From the NCBI RefSeq assembly GCF_937616625.2, contig NC_065577.1, positions 19,419,501 to 19,483,500 on the forward strand: a stretch of DNA of 64,000 nt, given 5' to 3'. Shown here in pieces: positions 11,403-23,924 of the stretch. Every line of letters begins with the position of its first letter. The first letter of the stretch is position 1. The position numbers and the translations under genes are program-made. The stretch comes from Mercurialis annua. Taxonomy: Eukaryota; Streptophyta; Magnoliopsida; Malpighiales; Euphorbiaceae. Below the pieces are notes generated by a model. The model saw only the letters and a program-made list of their open reading frames with translations. It was not told where the DNA came from and searched no databases.

Positions 11403-14400
11403 TTAAAACGCAAAAAAGGGGAAACGTTTGGATTTGTTTGTAACGTTTGTAAACGTTTGGCTTAAATTGCTAAAAAGGTGAAACGCTTTGATTCGTTTCG
11501 TATCATTTGTAAACGTTTGGCTAAAATTGCTAAAAAGGTGAAACGCTTCGATATGTTTGCTAATATTTGTAAACGTTTGGCATAATTTACTAAATAGGTG
11601 AAAAGGTTGGTTTTGTTGCGCAACGTTTGTAAACGTTTTGCTTAAATCGTTAAAAATGTGAAACGTTTGGATTTGTTTCATAACATTTTAAACGTTTGGA
11701 TTTTTTTCGTAACGTTTGTAAAAATTTAGATTTGTTTCGTAACGTTAGCAAACGTTTGGCTTAAATTGCTAAAAAGGTGAAACATTTGGATTTTTTTAGT
11801 AACGTTTGTAAAGATTTTGTTTAAAAAGATAAAAAGGTGAAACATTTAGACTTGTTTCGTAACGTTTGTAAATGTTTAGCTTAAATCGCTAAAAAGGGAA
11901 ACATTTGGATTTGTTTCGTAACGTTTGTAAACATTTGGCTTAAATCGCTAAAAAGGTGAAATGTTTGAATTTGTTTTGCAACATTTGTAAATGTTTGGCT
12001 TAAATCTCTAAAAAGGTTAAACATTTGGATTTGTTTCGTAGCATTTGTATACGTTTGGCTTAAATTGCCAAAAAGGTGAAACGTTTTGATTTGTTTTGCA
12101 ACGTTTGTAAACATTTGGTTTTGTTTCGTAACATTTGGATTTGTTTCGTAACGTTTGTAAACGTTTGGCTTAAATCGTTAAAAAGGTGAAACGTTTGGAT
12201 TTATTTCGTAACGTTTATAAACGTTTGACTTAAATTGCTAACAAGGGTTTCGTAACGTTATAAACGTTTGTATTAGTTTTGTAATGTTTGTAAACGTTTG
12301 GCTTAATTAGCTAAAAAGGTGAAATGTTTGGATTTGTTTCGTACCTTTTGTAAATGTTTGGCATAAATCGCTACAGAGGTGAAACGATTGGATTTGTTTC
12401 GTAACCTCTATAAAGGTTTGGCCTAAATTGCTAAACAGGTGAAATGTTTAAATTTGTTTCGTAGTGTTTGTAAACGTTTGATTTAAATCGTTAAAAAGGT
12501 AAAACGTTTGGATTTATTTTGTACCGTTTATAAACATTTGGCTTAAATTGCTAAAAAGGTGAAACGCTTGGATTTGTTTCGTTACGTTTGTAAACGTTTG
12601 GCTTAAATCGCCAATAAAGGGAAACGTTTAGATTTGTTTCGTAACGTTTTAAACGTTTAGCTTAAATTACTAAAATGGGGAAACATTTGGATTTGTTTCG
12701 TAATGTGTGTAAACGTTTTGCTTAAATCGCTAAAAAGGTGAAACATTTGGTTTTGTTTCGTAACGTTTGTAAACGTTCGGCTTAAATCGCTAAAAAAGTG
12801 AAACGTTTGGATTTGTTTCGTAGCGTTTGTAAATGTTGGCTTAAATCGCTAAAAAGGTGAAACGTTTTGATATGTTTCGTACCGTTTGTAGACGTTTGGC
12901 TTAAATCTCTAACAAGGTGGAACGTTTGGATTTGTTTTGTAGCGTTTGTACACATTTGGCTTAAATCGCTAAAAAGGTGAAACGTTTGAATTTGTTTTGC
13001 AACATTTGTAAACGTGTGGCTTAAATCCCTAAAAACGTTAAACGCTTGGATTTGTTTCGTAGCGTTTGTATACGTTTGGCTTAAATTGTTAAAAAGGTTA
13101 AACGCTTGGATTTGTTTCGTAATTTTTGTAAACGTTTGATTTTGTTTTGTAACGTTTTGATTTGTTTCGTAACGTTTGTAAATGTTTGGCTTAAATCGCT
13201 AAAAAGGTGAAACGTTTGGTTTTGTTTCGTAACCTTTGGATTTGTTTCGTAACTTTTGTAAACGTTTGACTTAAAGCGCTTAAAAGGTGAAATGTTTGGA
13301 TTTGTTTTGTAACGTTTGTTTTTAATCCCTAAAAAGGTGAAACGTTTGGATTTGTTTCGTAACATTTGTAAACGTTTGGCTTAAATTGCTAAAAAGGGTT
13401 TCGTAACATTTTAAACGTTTGGATTAGTTTCGTAGTGTTTGTAAGCGTTTGGATTAGTTTCGTACCGTTTGTAAGCGTTTGGCTTAATTCACTAAAAAGA
13501 TGAAACGTTTGGATTTGATTCGTAAAGTTTGTTTTGAATCGCTAAAAAGATGAAACATTTGGATTTGTTTCATAACGTTTGTAAACATTTGGTTTAAATT
13601 GCGAAAAAGTGTTTCGTAACGTTTTAAACGTTTGGATTAGTTTCGTAACGTTTGTCAACTTTTGGCTTAATTCGCTAAAATGGTGAAACGTTTGGATTTG
13701 TTTCGAAACGTCTGTAAACGCTTAGCTTAAATAGCTAAATAGGTGAAACGCTTGGATTTATTTGGTGACGTTTGTAAACGTTTGGCTTATATTGCTAATC
13801 AGGTGAAACACTTGGACTTGTTTCGTAACTTTTGTATAAGTTTGGCTTCAATTGCGAAAAAGGTGAAACATTTGGCTTATATTGCTAAAAAGGTGAAACG
13901 CTTGGATTTGTTTTGTTATGTTTGTAAACGTTTGGCTTAAATCGCTAATAAAGGGAAACATTTGGATTTGTTTCGTAACATTTTAAACATTTAGCTTAAA
14001 TTACTAAAATGGGGAAATATTTGGATTTATTTCGTAACGTGTGTAAACGTTTGGCTTAAATCGCTAAAAAGGTGAAACATTTGGTTTTGTTTCATAACGT
14101 TTGTAAACGTTCGGCTTAAATTACTAAAAAGGTAAAACGTTTGGATTTGTTTCGTAGCGTTTGTAAATGTTGGCTTAAATCGCTAAAAAGGTGAAACATT
14201 TTGATTTGTTTCGTACCGTTTGTAGACGTTTGGCTTAAATATCTAACAAGGTGAAACGTTTGGATTTGTTTTGTAGCGTTTGTAGACATTTGGCTTAAAT
14301 CGCTAAAAAGGTGAAATGTTTGAATTTGTTTTGCAACATTTGTAAACGTGTGGCTTAAATCCCTAAAAAAGTGAAACGCTTGGATTTGTTTTGTAGCTTT

Positions 14401-17400
14401 TGTATAAGTTTGGCTTAAATTGTTAAAAAGGTTAAACGCTTGGATCTGTTTCGTAATTTTTGTAAACGTTTGATTTTGTTTCGTAACGTTTGGATTTGTT
14501 TCGTAACGTTTGTTTTTGTTTGGCTTAAATCGCTAAAAAGGGGAAACATTTGGATTTGTTTCGTAACGTTTGGATTTGTCTCGTAACTTTTGTAAACGTA
14601 TCGCTTAAATCGCTTAAAAGGTGAAACGTTTGGATTTGTTTGTAACGTTTGTAAACGTTTGGCTTAAATTGCCAAAAAGGTGAAACGCTTTGATTCGTTT
14701 CGTATAATTTGTAAACGTTTGGCTAAAATTGCTAAAAAGGTAAAACTCTTCGATATGTTTGCTAATGTTTGTAAACGTTTGGCATAATTTACTAAAAAGG
14801 TGAAACGGTTGGTTTTGTTGCGCAACGTTTTTAAACGTTTTGCTTAAATCGTTAAAAATGTGAAACGTTTGGATTTGATTCATAACATTTTAAACGTTTG
14901 GATTTTTTTAGTAACGTTTGTAAAAATTTGGATTTGTTTCGTAACGTTAGCAAACATTTGGCTTAAATTGCTAAAAAGGTGAAACATTTGGATTTTTTTC
15001 GTAACGTTTGTAAACATTTTGCTTAAAAAGCTAAAAAGGTGAAACATTTAGACTTGTTTCGTAACGTTTGTAAACGTTTGGCTTAAATCGCTAAAAAGGG
15101 AAACGTTTGGATTTGTTTCGTAATGTTTGTAAATGTTTGTCTTAAATTGCTAAAAAGGTGAAACGTTTGTATTTTTTTTGTTACGTTTGTAAACCTTTGG
15201 CTTATATCTCTAAAAAGGTGAAACGTTTGGATTTGTTTCGTAACGTTTGTAAACATTTGGCTTAAATCGCTAAAAAGGTGAAATGTTTGAATTTGTTTTG
15301 CAACATTTGTAAATGTTTGGCTTAAATCTCTAAAAAGGCTAAACACTTGGAATTGTTTCGTAGCATTTGTATACGTTTGGCTTAAATTGCCAAAAAGGTG
15401 AAACGCTTTGATTTGTTTTGCAACGTTTGTAAACATTTGGTTTTGTTTCGTAACATTTGGATTTGTTTCGTAACGTTTGTAAACGTTTGGCTTAAATCGT
15501 TAAAAAGGTGAAACGTTTGGATTTATTTCGTAGCGTTTATAAACGTTTGACTTAAATTGCAAACAAGGGTTTCGTAAAGTTATAAACGTTTGTATTAGTT
15601 TCGTAATGTTTGTAAACGTTTGGCTTAATTAGCTAAAAAGGTGAAATGTTTGGATTTGTTTCGTACCTTTTGTAAATGTTTGGCATAAATCGCTACAGAG
15701 GTGAAACGATTGGATTTGTATCGTAACCTCTATAAAGGTTTGGCCTAAATTGCTAAACAGGTTAAATGTTTAAATTTGTTTCGTAGTGTTTGAAAATGTT
15801 TGATTTAAATCGTTAAAAAGGTGAAATGTTTGGATTTATTTTGTACCGTTTATAAACATTTGGCTTAAATTGCTAAAAAGGTGAAACGGTTGGATTTGTT
15901 TCGTTACGTTTGTAAACGTTTGGCTTAAATCGCTAATAAAGGGAAACATTTGGATTTGTTCCGTAACATTTTAAACATTTATCTTAAATTACTAAAATGG
16001 GGAAACATTTGGATTTGTTTCGTAACGTGTGTAAACGTTTGGCTTAAATCGCTAAAAAGGTGAAACATTTGGTTTTGTTCCGTAACGTTTGTAAACGTTC
16101 GGCTTAAATTGCTAAAAAGGTAAAACGTTTGGATTTGTTTCGTAGCGTTTGTAAATGTTGGCTTAAATCGCTAAAAAGGTGAAACGTTTTGATTTGTTTC
16201 GTACCGTTTGTAGATGTTTGGCTTAAATCTCTAACAAGGTGAAACGTTTGGATTTGTTTTGTAGCGTTTGTAGACATTTGGCTTAAATCGCTAAAAAGGT
16301 GAAACGTTTGAATTTGTTTTGCATCATTTGTAAACGTGTGGCTTAAATCCCTAAAAAAGTGAAACGCTTGGATTTGTTTCGTAGCGTTTATATACGTTTG
16401 GCTTAAATTGTTAAAAAGGTTAAACGCTTGGATTTGTTTCGTAATTTTTGTAAACGTTTGATTTTGTTTTGTAACGTTTGGATTTGTTTCGTAACGTTTG
16501 TAAATGTTTGTCTTAAATCGCTAAAACGGTGAAACGTTTGGTTTTGTTTCGTAACGTTTGGATTTGTTTCGTAACATTTGTTTTTGTTTGGCTTAAATCG
16601 CTAAAAAGGGGAAACATTTGGATTTGTTTCGTAACGTTTGGATTTGTCTCGTAACTTTTGTAAACGTTTCGCTTAAATCGCTTAAAAGGTGAAACGTTTG
16701 GATTTGTTTGTAACGTTTGTAAACGTTTGGCTTAAATCGTTAAAAAGGTGAAACGTTTGGATTTATTTCGTAGCGTTTATAAACGTTTGACTTAAATAGC
16801 AAACAAGGGTTTCGTAACGTTATAAACGTTTGTATTAGTTTTGTAATGTTTGTAAACGTTTGGCTTAATTAGCTAAATAGGTGAAATGTTTGGATTTGTT
16901 TCGTACCTTTTGTAAATGTTTGGCATAAATCGCTACAGAGGTGAAACGATTGGATTTGTTTCGTAACCTCTATAAAGGTTTGGCCTAAATTGCTAAACAG
17001 GTGAAATGTTTAAATTTGTTTCGTAGTGTTTGTAAATGTTTGATTTAAATCGTTAAAAAGGTGAAACGTTTGGATTCATTTTTTACCGTTTATAAACATT
17101 TGGCATAAATTGCTAAAAAGGTGAAACGGTTGGATTTGTTTCGTTACGTTTGTAAACGTTTGGCATAAATCGCTAATAAAGGGAAACATTTGGATTTGTT
17201 TCGTAACATTTTAAACATTTAGCTTAAATTACTAAAATGGGGAAACATTTGGATTTGTTTCGTAACGTGTGTAAACGTTTGGCTTAAATCGCTAAAAAGG
17301 TGAAACATTTGGTTTTGTTTCGTAACGTTTGTAAACGTTCGGCTTAAATTGCTAAAAAGGTAAAACGTTTGGATTTGTTTCGTAGCGTTTGTAAATGTTG

Positions 17401-20156
17401 GCTTAAATCGCTGAAAAGGTGAAACGTTTTGATTTGTTTCGTACCGTTTGTAGATGTTTCGCTTAAATCTCTAACAAGGTGAAACATTTGGATTTGTTTT
17501 GTAGCGTTTGTAGACATTTGGCTTAAATCGCTAAAAAGGTGAAACGTTTGAATTTGTTTTGCAACATTGGTAAACGTGTGGCTTAAATCCCTAAAAAAGT
17601 GAAACGCTTGGATTTGTTTCGTAGCGTTTGTATACGTTTGGCTTAAATTGTTAAAAAGGTTCAACGCTTGGATTTGTTTCGTAATTTTTGTAAACGTTTG
17701 ATTTTGTTTCGTAACGTTTGGATTTGTTTCGTAACGTTTGTAAATGTTTGGCTTAAATCGCTAAAAAGGTGAAACGTTTGGTTTTGTTTCGTAACGTTTG
17801 GATTTGTTTCGTAACGTTTGTTTTTGTTTGGCTTAAATCGCTAAAAAAGGGAAACATTTGGATTTGTTTCGTAACGTTTGGATTTGTCTCGTAACTTTTG
17901 TAAACGTTTTGCTTAAATCGCTTAAAAGGTGTAATGTTTGGATTTGTTTGTAACGTTTGTAAACGTTTGGCTTAAATTGCTAAAAAGGTGAAACGCTTTG
18001 ATTCGTTTCGTATTATTTGAAAACATTTGGCTAAAATTGCTAAAAAGGTGTAACGCTTCGATATGTTTGCTAACGTTTGTAAACGTTTGGCATAATTTAC
18101 TAAAAAGGTGAAACGGTTGGTTTTGTTGCGCAACGTTTGTAAACGTTTTGCTTAAACCGTTAAAAATGTGAAACGTTTGGATTTGTTTCATAACATTTTA
18201 AACGTTTGGATTTTTTTCATAACGTTTGTAAAAATTTGGATTTGTTTCGTAACGTTAGCAAACGTTTGGCTTAAATTGCTAAAAAGGTGAAACATTTGGA
18301 TTTTTTTCGTAACGTTTGTAAACATTTTGCTTAAAAAGCTAAAAAGGTGAAACATTTAGACTTGTTTCGTAACGTTTGTAAACGTTTGGCTTAAATCGCT
18401 AAAAAGGGAAACGTTTGGATTTGTTTCGTAATGTTTGTAAATGTTTGCCTTAAATTGCTAAAAAGATGAAACGTTTGGATTTTTTTTGTTACGTTTGTAA
18501 ACCTTTGGCTTATATCTCTAAAAAGGTGAAACGTTTGGATTTGTTTCGTAACGTTTGTAAACATTTGGCTTAAATCGCTAAAAAGGTGATATGTTTGAAT
18601 TTGTTTTGCAACATTTGTAAATGTTTGGCTTAAATCTCTAAAAAGGTTAAACACTTGGATTTGTTTCGTAGCATTTGTATACGTTTGGCTTAAATTGCCA
18701 AAAAGGTGAAACGCTTTGATTTGTTTTGCAACGTTTGTAAACATTTGGTTTTGTTTCATAACATTTGGATTTGTTTCGTAACGTTTGTAAACATTTGGCT
18801 TAAATCATTAAAAAGGTGAAACGTTTGGATTTATTTCGTAACATTTATAAACGTTTGACTTAAATTGCTAACAAGGGTTTCGTAACGCTATAAACGTTTG
18901 TATTAGTTTCGTAATGTTTGTAAACGTTTGGCTTAATTAGCTAAAAAGGTGAAATGTTTGGATTTGTTTCGTACCTTTTGTAAATGTTTGGCATATATCG
19001 CTACAGAGGTGAAACGATTTGATTTGTTTCGTAACCTCTATAAAGGTTTGGCCTTAATTGCGAAACAGGTGAAATGTTTAAATTTGTTTCGTAGTGTTTG
19101 TAAACGTTTGATTTAAATCGTTAAAAAGGTGAAACGTTTGGATTTATTTTGTACCGTTTATAAACATTTGGCTTAAATTGCTAAAAAGGTGAAACGCTTG
19201 GATTTGTTTCGTTACGTTTGTAAACGTTTGGCTTAAATTGCTAATAAAGGGAAACATTTGGATTTGTTTCGTAACATTTTAAACATTTAGATTAAATTAC
19301 TAAAATGGGAAAACATTTGGATTTGTTTCGTAACGTGTGTAAACATTTGGCTTAAATCGATAAAAAGGTGAAACATTTGGTTTTGTTTCGTAACGTTTGT
19401 AAACGTTCGGCTTAAATTGCTAAAAAGGTAAAACGTTTGGATTTGTTTCGTAGCGTTTGTAAATGTTGGCTTAAATCCCTAAAAAGGTGAAACGTTTTGA
19501 TTTGTTTCGTACCGTTTGTAGACGTTTGGCTTAAAACTCTAACAAGGTGAAACGTTTGGATTTGTTTTGTAGCGTTTGTAGACATTTGGCTTAAATCGCT
19601 AAAAAGGTGAAATATTTGAATTTGTTTTGCAACATTTGTAAACCTGTGGCTTAAATCCCTAAAAAAGTGAAACGCTTGGATTTGTTTCGTAGCGTTTGTA
19701 TACGTTTGGCTTAAATTGTTAAGAAGGTTAAACGCTTGGATTTGTTTCGTAATTTTTGTAAACGTTTGATTTTGTTTCGTAACGTTTGGATTTGTTTCGT
19801 AACGTTTGTAAATGTTTGGCTTAAATCGCTAAAAAGGTGAAACGTTTGGTTTTGTTTCGTAACGTTTCGATTTGTTTCGTAACGTTTGTTTTTGTTTGGC
19901 TTAAATCGCTAAAAAGGGGAAACATTTGGATTTGTTTCGTAACGTTTGGATTTGTCTCGTAACTTTTGTAAACGTTTGGCTTAAATCGCTTAAAAGGTGA
20001 AACGTTTGGATTTGTTTGTAACGTTTGTAAACGTTTGGCTTAAATTGCTAAAAAGGTGAAACGTTTTGATTCGTTTCGTATTATTTGTAATCGTTAGGCT
20101 TAAATCGCTAAAAAGGTGAAACGTTTGGATTTGTTTCGTAACATTTGCAAACGTTT
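11403..20156. repeat. Higher-order repeat, 3.2-3.3 kb units
   Basis: The marker segment with TTGTTGCGCAACG lies near 11608, 14811 and 18119, and its enclosing block starts near 11403, 14614 and 17922 (spacings 3211 and 3308 bp). Other unit landmarks are a CGTAACCTCTATAAAGG monomer near 12410, 15724, 16971 and 19029, and CTAATAAGGTGAAACAC at 13791. The second unit holds two copies of the CCTCTATAAAGG segment, and the seam near 16690-16740 joins monomers that lie about 800 bp apart in its first part. Unit length is thus similar while content differs. Confidence 0.8.
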
Positions 20157-23100
20157 GGCTGAAATTGCATAAAAGGGTTTCGTAACATTTTAAACGTTTG
20201 GATTAGTTTCTTAGCGTTTGTAAGCGTTTGAATTAGTTTCGTACCGTTTGTAAGCGTTTGGCTTAATTCGCTAAAAAGGTAAAACGTTTGGATTTGTTTC
20301 GTAACGTCTGTTTTAAATCGCTAAAAAGATGAAACATTTGGATTTGTTTCATAACGTTTGTAAACATTTGGTTTAAAAAAGTGTTTCGTATCGTTTTAAA
20401 CGTTTGGATTAGTTTTGTAACGTTTGTCAACGTTTGGCTTAATTCGCTAAAATGGTGAAACGTTTTGATTTGTTTCGAAACATCTGTAAACGCTTAGCTT
20501 AAATAGCTAAAAAAGGTGAAACGCTTCGATTTATTTGGTAACGTTTGTAAACGTTTGGCTTATATTGCTAATAAGGTGAAACACTTGGATTTGTTTCGTA
20601 ACGTTTGTAAAAGTTTGGCTTCAATTGCGAAAAAGGTGAAACATTTGGATTTGTTTCATATCCTTTGTAAACGTTTGGCTAAAATCGCTAAAAAGTGAAA
20701 CGTTTGGATTTGTTTTGTAACGTTTGTAAACGTTTGGCTTAAATCGCAAAAAAGCCGAAACGTTTGGATTTGTTTTGTAATGTTTGTAAACGTTTGGCTT
20801 AAATTGATAAAAAGGTGAAACGCTTTGATTTTGTTTGTAACATTTGTAAACATTTGGCTAAAATTGCTGAAAAAGTGAAACGCTTGGATATATTTTCTAA
20901 TGTTTATAAATGTTTGGCTTAAATTACTAAAAACGTGAAACGCTTGGTTTTGTTTCGCAACGTTTGTAAACGTTTGTCTTAAATTGTTAAAAATGTGAAA
21001 TATTTGGATTTGTTTCGTAAAGTTTTAAACATTTGGATTTGTTATATAACATTTGTAAACGTCTTGATTTGTTTCGTAACGTTTGTAAACGTTTGGCTTA
21101 AGTCGCTAAAAAGGTGGAACATTTGGATTTTTTTCGTAGCCTTTGTAAACGTTTGACTTAAATCGCTAAAAAGGGAAAACTTTTGGATTTGTTTCGTACC
21201 GTTTGTAAACGTTTGCTTAACTCGCTAAAAAGGGGAAACGTTTGGATTTGTTTCGTAACGTTTGTCTTAAATCGCTAAAAAGGTGAAACGTTAGGATTTG
21301 TTTCGTAGCGTTTGTAATCGTTAGGCTTAAATCGCTAAAAAGGTGAAACATTTGGAATTGCTTTGTACCATTTGTAAACGTTTGGCTTAAATCGCTAAAA
21401 AGGTAAAAAGTTTGGATTTGTTTCGTAACGTTTGTAAAAATTTATCATAAATCGCTAAAAAGGTGAAATGTTTGAATTTGTTTCGCAACATTTGTAAACG
21501 TGTGGCTTAAATCCCTAAAAACGTTAAACGCTTGGATTTGTTTCGTAGCGTTTGTATACATTTGGCTTAAATTGTTAAAAAGGTTAAACACTTGGATTTG
21601 TTTCGTAATTTTTGTCAATGTTTGATTTTGTTTCGTAATGTTTGGATTTGTTTCGTAACGTTTGTAAATGTTTGGCTTAAATCGCTAAAAAAGTGAAACG
21701 TTAGGTTTTGTTTCATAATGTTTGGCTTTGTTTCGTAACGTTTATTTTTGTTTGGCTTAATATCGCTAAAAAGGGGAAACATTTGGATTTATTTCGTAAC
21801 GTTTGGATTTGTCTCGTAACTTTTGTAAACGTTTGGCTTAAATCGCTTAAAAGGTGAAACGTTTGGATTTGTTTTGTAACGTTTGTAAACGTTTGTTTTT
21901 AATCCCTAAAAAGGTGAAACGTTTGGATTTGTTTCGTAACATTTGTAAACGTTTGGCTGAAATTGCTAAAAAGGGTTTCGTAACATTTTAAACGTTTGGA
22001 TTAGTTTCTTAGCGTTTGTAAGCGTTTGAATTAGTTTCGTACCGTTTGTAAGCGTTTGGCTTAATTCGCTAAAAAGGTGAAACGTTTGGATTTGTTTCGT
22101 AACGTTTGTTTTAAATCGCTAAAAAGATGAAACATTTGGATTTGTTTCATAACGTTTGTAAATATTTGGTTTAAATTGGGAAAAAGTGTTTCGTAACGTT
22201 TTAAACATTTGGATTAGTTTTGTAACGTTTGTCAAAGTTTGTCTTAATTTACTAAAATGGTGAAACGTTTTGATTTGTTTCGAAACGTCTATAAACGCTT
22301 AGCTTAAATAGCTAAAAAAGGTGAAACGCTTGGATTTATTTGGTAACGTTTGTAAACGTTTGGCTTATATTGCTAATAAGGTGAAACACTTGGATTTGTT
22401 TCATAACGTTTGTAAAAGTTAGGCTTCAATTGCGAAAAAGGTGAAACATTTGGATTTGTTTCATATCCTTTGTAAACGTTTGGCTAAAATCGCTAAAAAA
22501 GTGAAACGTTTGGATTTGTTTTGTAACGTTTGTAAGCGTTTGGCTTAAATCGCAAAAAAGCCGAAACGTTTGGATTCGTTTTGTAATGTTTGTAAACGTT
22601 TGGCTTAAATTGCTAAAAAGGTGAAACGCTTTGATTTTTTTCGTAACATTTGTAAACATTTGGCTAAAATTGCTAAAAAGGTGAAACGCTTGGATATATT
22701 TTCTAATGTTTATAAACGTTTGGCTTAAATTGTTAAAAATGGGAAACGTTTGGATTTGTTTCGTAACGTTTGAAACGTTTGGATTTGTTATGTAACATTT
22801 GTAAACGTCTTGATTTGTTTCGTAACGTTTGTAAACGTTTGGCTTAAGTCGCTAAAAAGGTGGAACATTTAAATTTTTTTCGTAGCCTTTGTAGACGTTT
22901 GACTTAAATCGCTAAAAAGGGAAAACTTTTGGATTTGTTTCTTACCGTTTGTAAACGTTTGGCTTAAATCGCTAAAAAGGGGAAACGTTTGGATTTGTTT
23001 CGTAACATTTGGCTTAAATCGCTAAAAAGGTGAAACGTTAGGATTGTTTCGTAGCGTTTGTAATCGTTAGGCTTAAATCGCTAAAAAGGTGAAACATTTG

Positions 23101-23924
23101 GAATTGGTTTGTACCATTTGTAAACGTTTGGCTTAAATCGCTAAAAAGGTAAAACGTTTGTAAACATTTTGCATAAATCGCTAAGAAGGGGAAATGTTTG
23201 AATTTCTTTTGCAACATTTGTAAACGTTTGGCTTAAATCGCTAAAAGGTTAAACACTTGGATTTGTTTCGTAACGTTTGTATACGTTTGGCTTAAATTGC
23301 CAAAAAGGTGAAACGCTTGGATTTGTTTTGCAACGTTTGTAAACATTTGGTTTTTTTTTCATAACATTTGGATTTGTTTCGTAACGTTTGTAAACGTTTG
23401 GCTTAAATCGTTAAAAAGGTGAAACGTTTGGATTTATTTCGTAACGTTTATAAAAGTTTCACTTACATTGCTAACAAGGGTTTCGTAACGTTTGTATTAG
23501 TTTCGTAATGTTTGTAACCGTTTGGCTTAATTAGCTAAAAAGGTGAAATGTTTGGATTTGTTTCGTACCTTTTGTAAATGTTTGGCATAAATCGCTACAG
23601 AGGTGAAACGATTAGATTTGTTTCGTAACCTCTATAAAGGTTTGGCCTAAATTGCTAAACATGTGAAATGTTTAAATTTGTTTCGTAGTGTTTGTAAACG
23701 TTTGATTTAAAATTTTAAAAAGGTGAAACGTTTGGATTTATTTTGTACCGTTTATAAACATTTGGCTTAAATTGCTAAAAAGGTGAAACGCTTGGATTTG
23801 TTTCGTTACATTTGTAAACGTTTAGCTTATATCGCTAATAAAGGAAAACGTTTGGATTTGTTTCGTAACGTTTTAAACATTTAGCTTAAATTACTAAAAT
23901 GGGGAAACATTTGGATTTGTTTCG
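20157..23924. repeat. Higher-order repeat, ~1.8-kb units
   Basis: Two adjacent units are recognised. The landmark GCTGAAATTG followed by AAAGGGTTTCGTAACATTT occurs near 20157 and 21955, and GAAACGCTTCGATTTATTTGG or its GAAACGCTTGG form occurs near 20518 and 22323 (spacing about 1.80 kb). After 23300 the order rejoins that of the longer units, with a CCTCTATAAAGG landmark near 23629. Boundaries are approximate because all monomers are related. No gene was seen. Confidence 0.7.
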
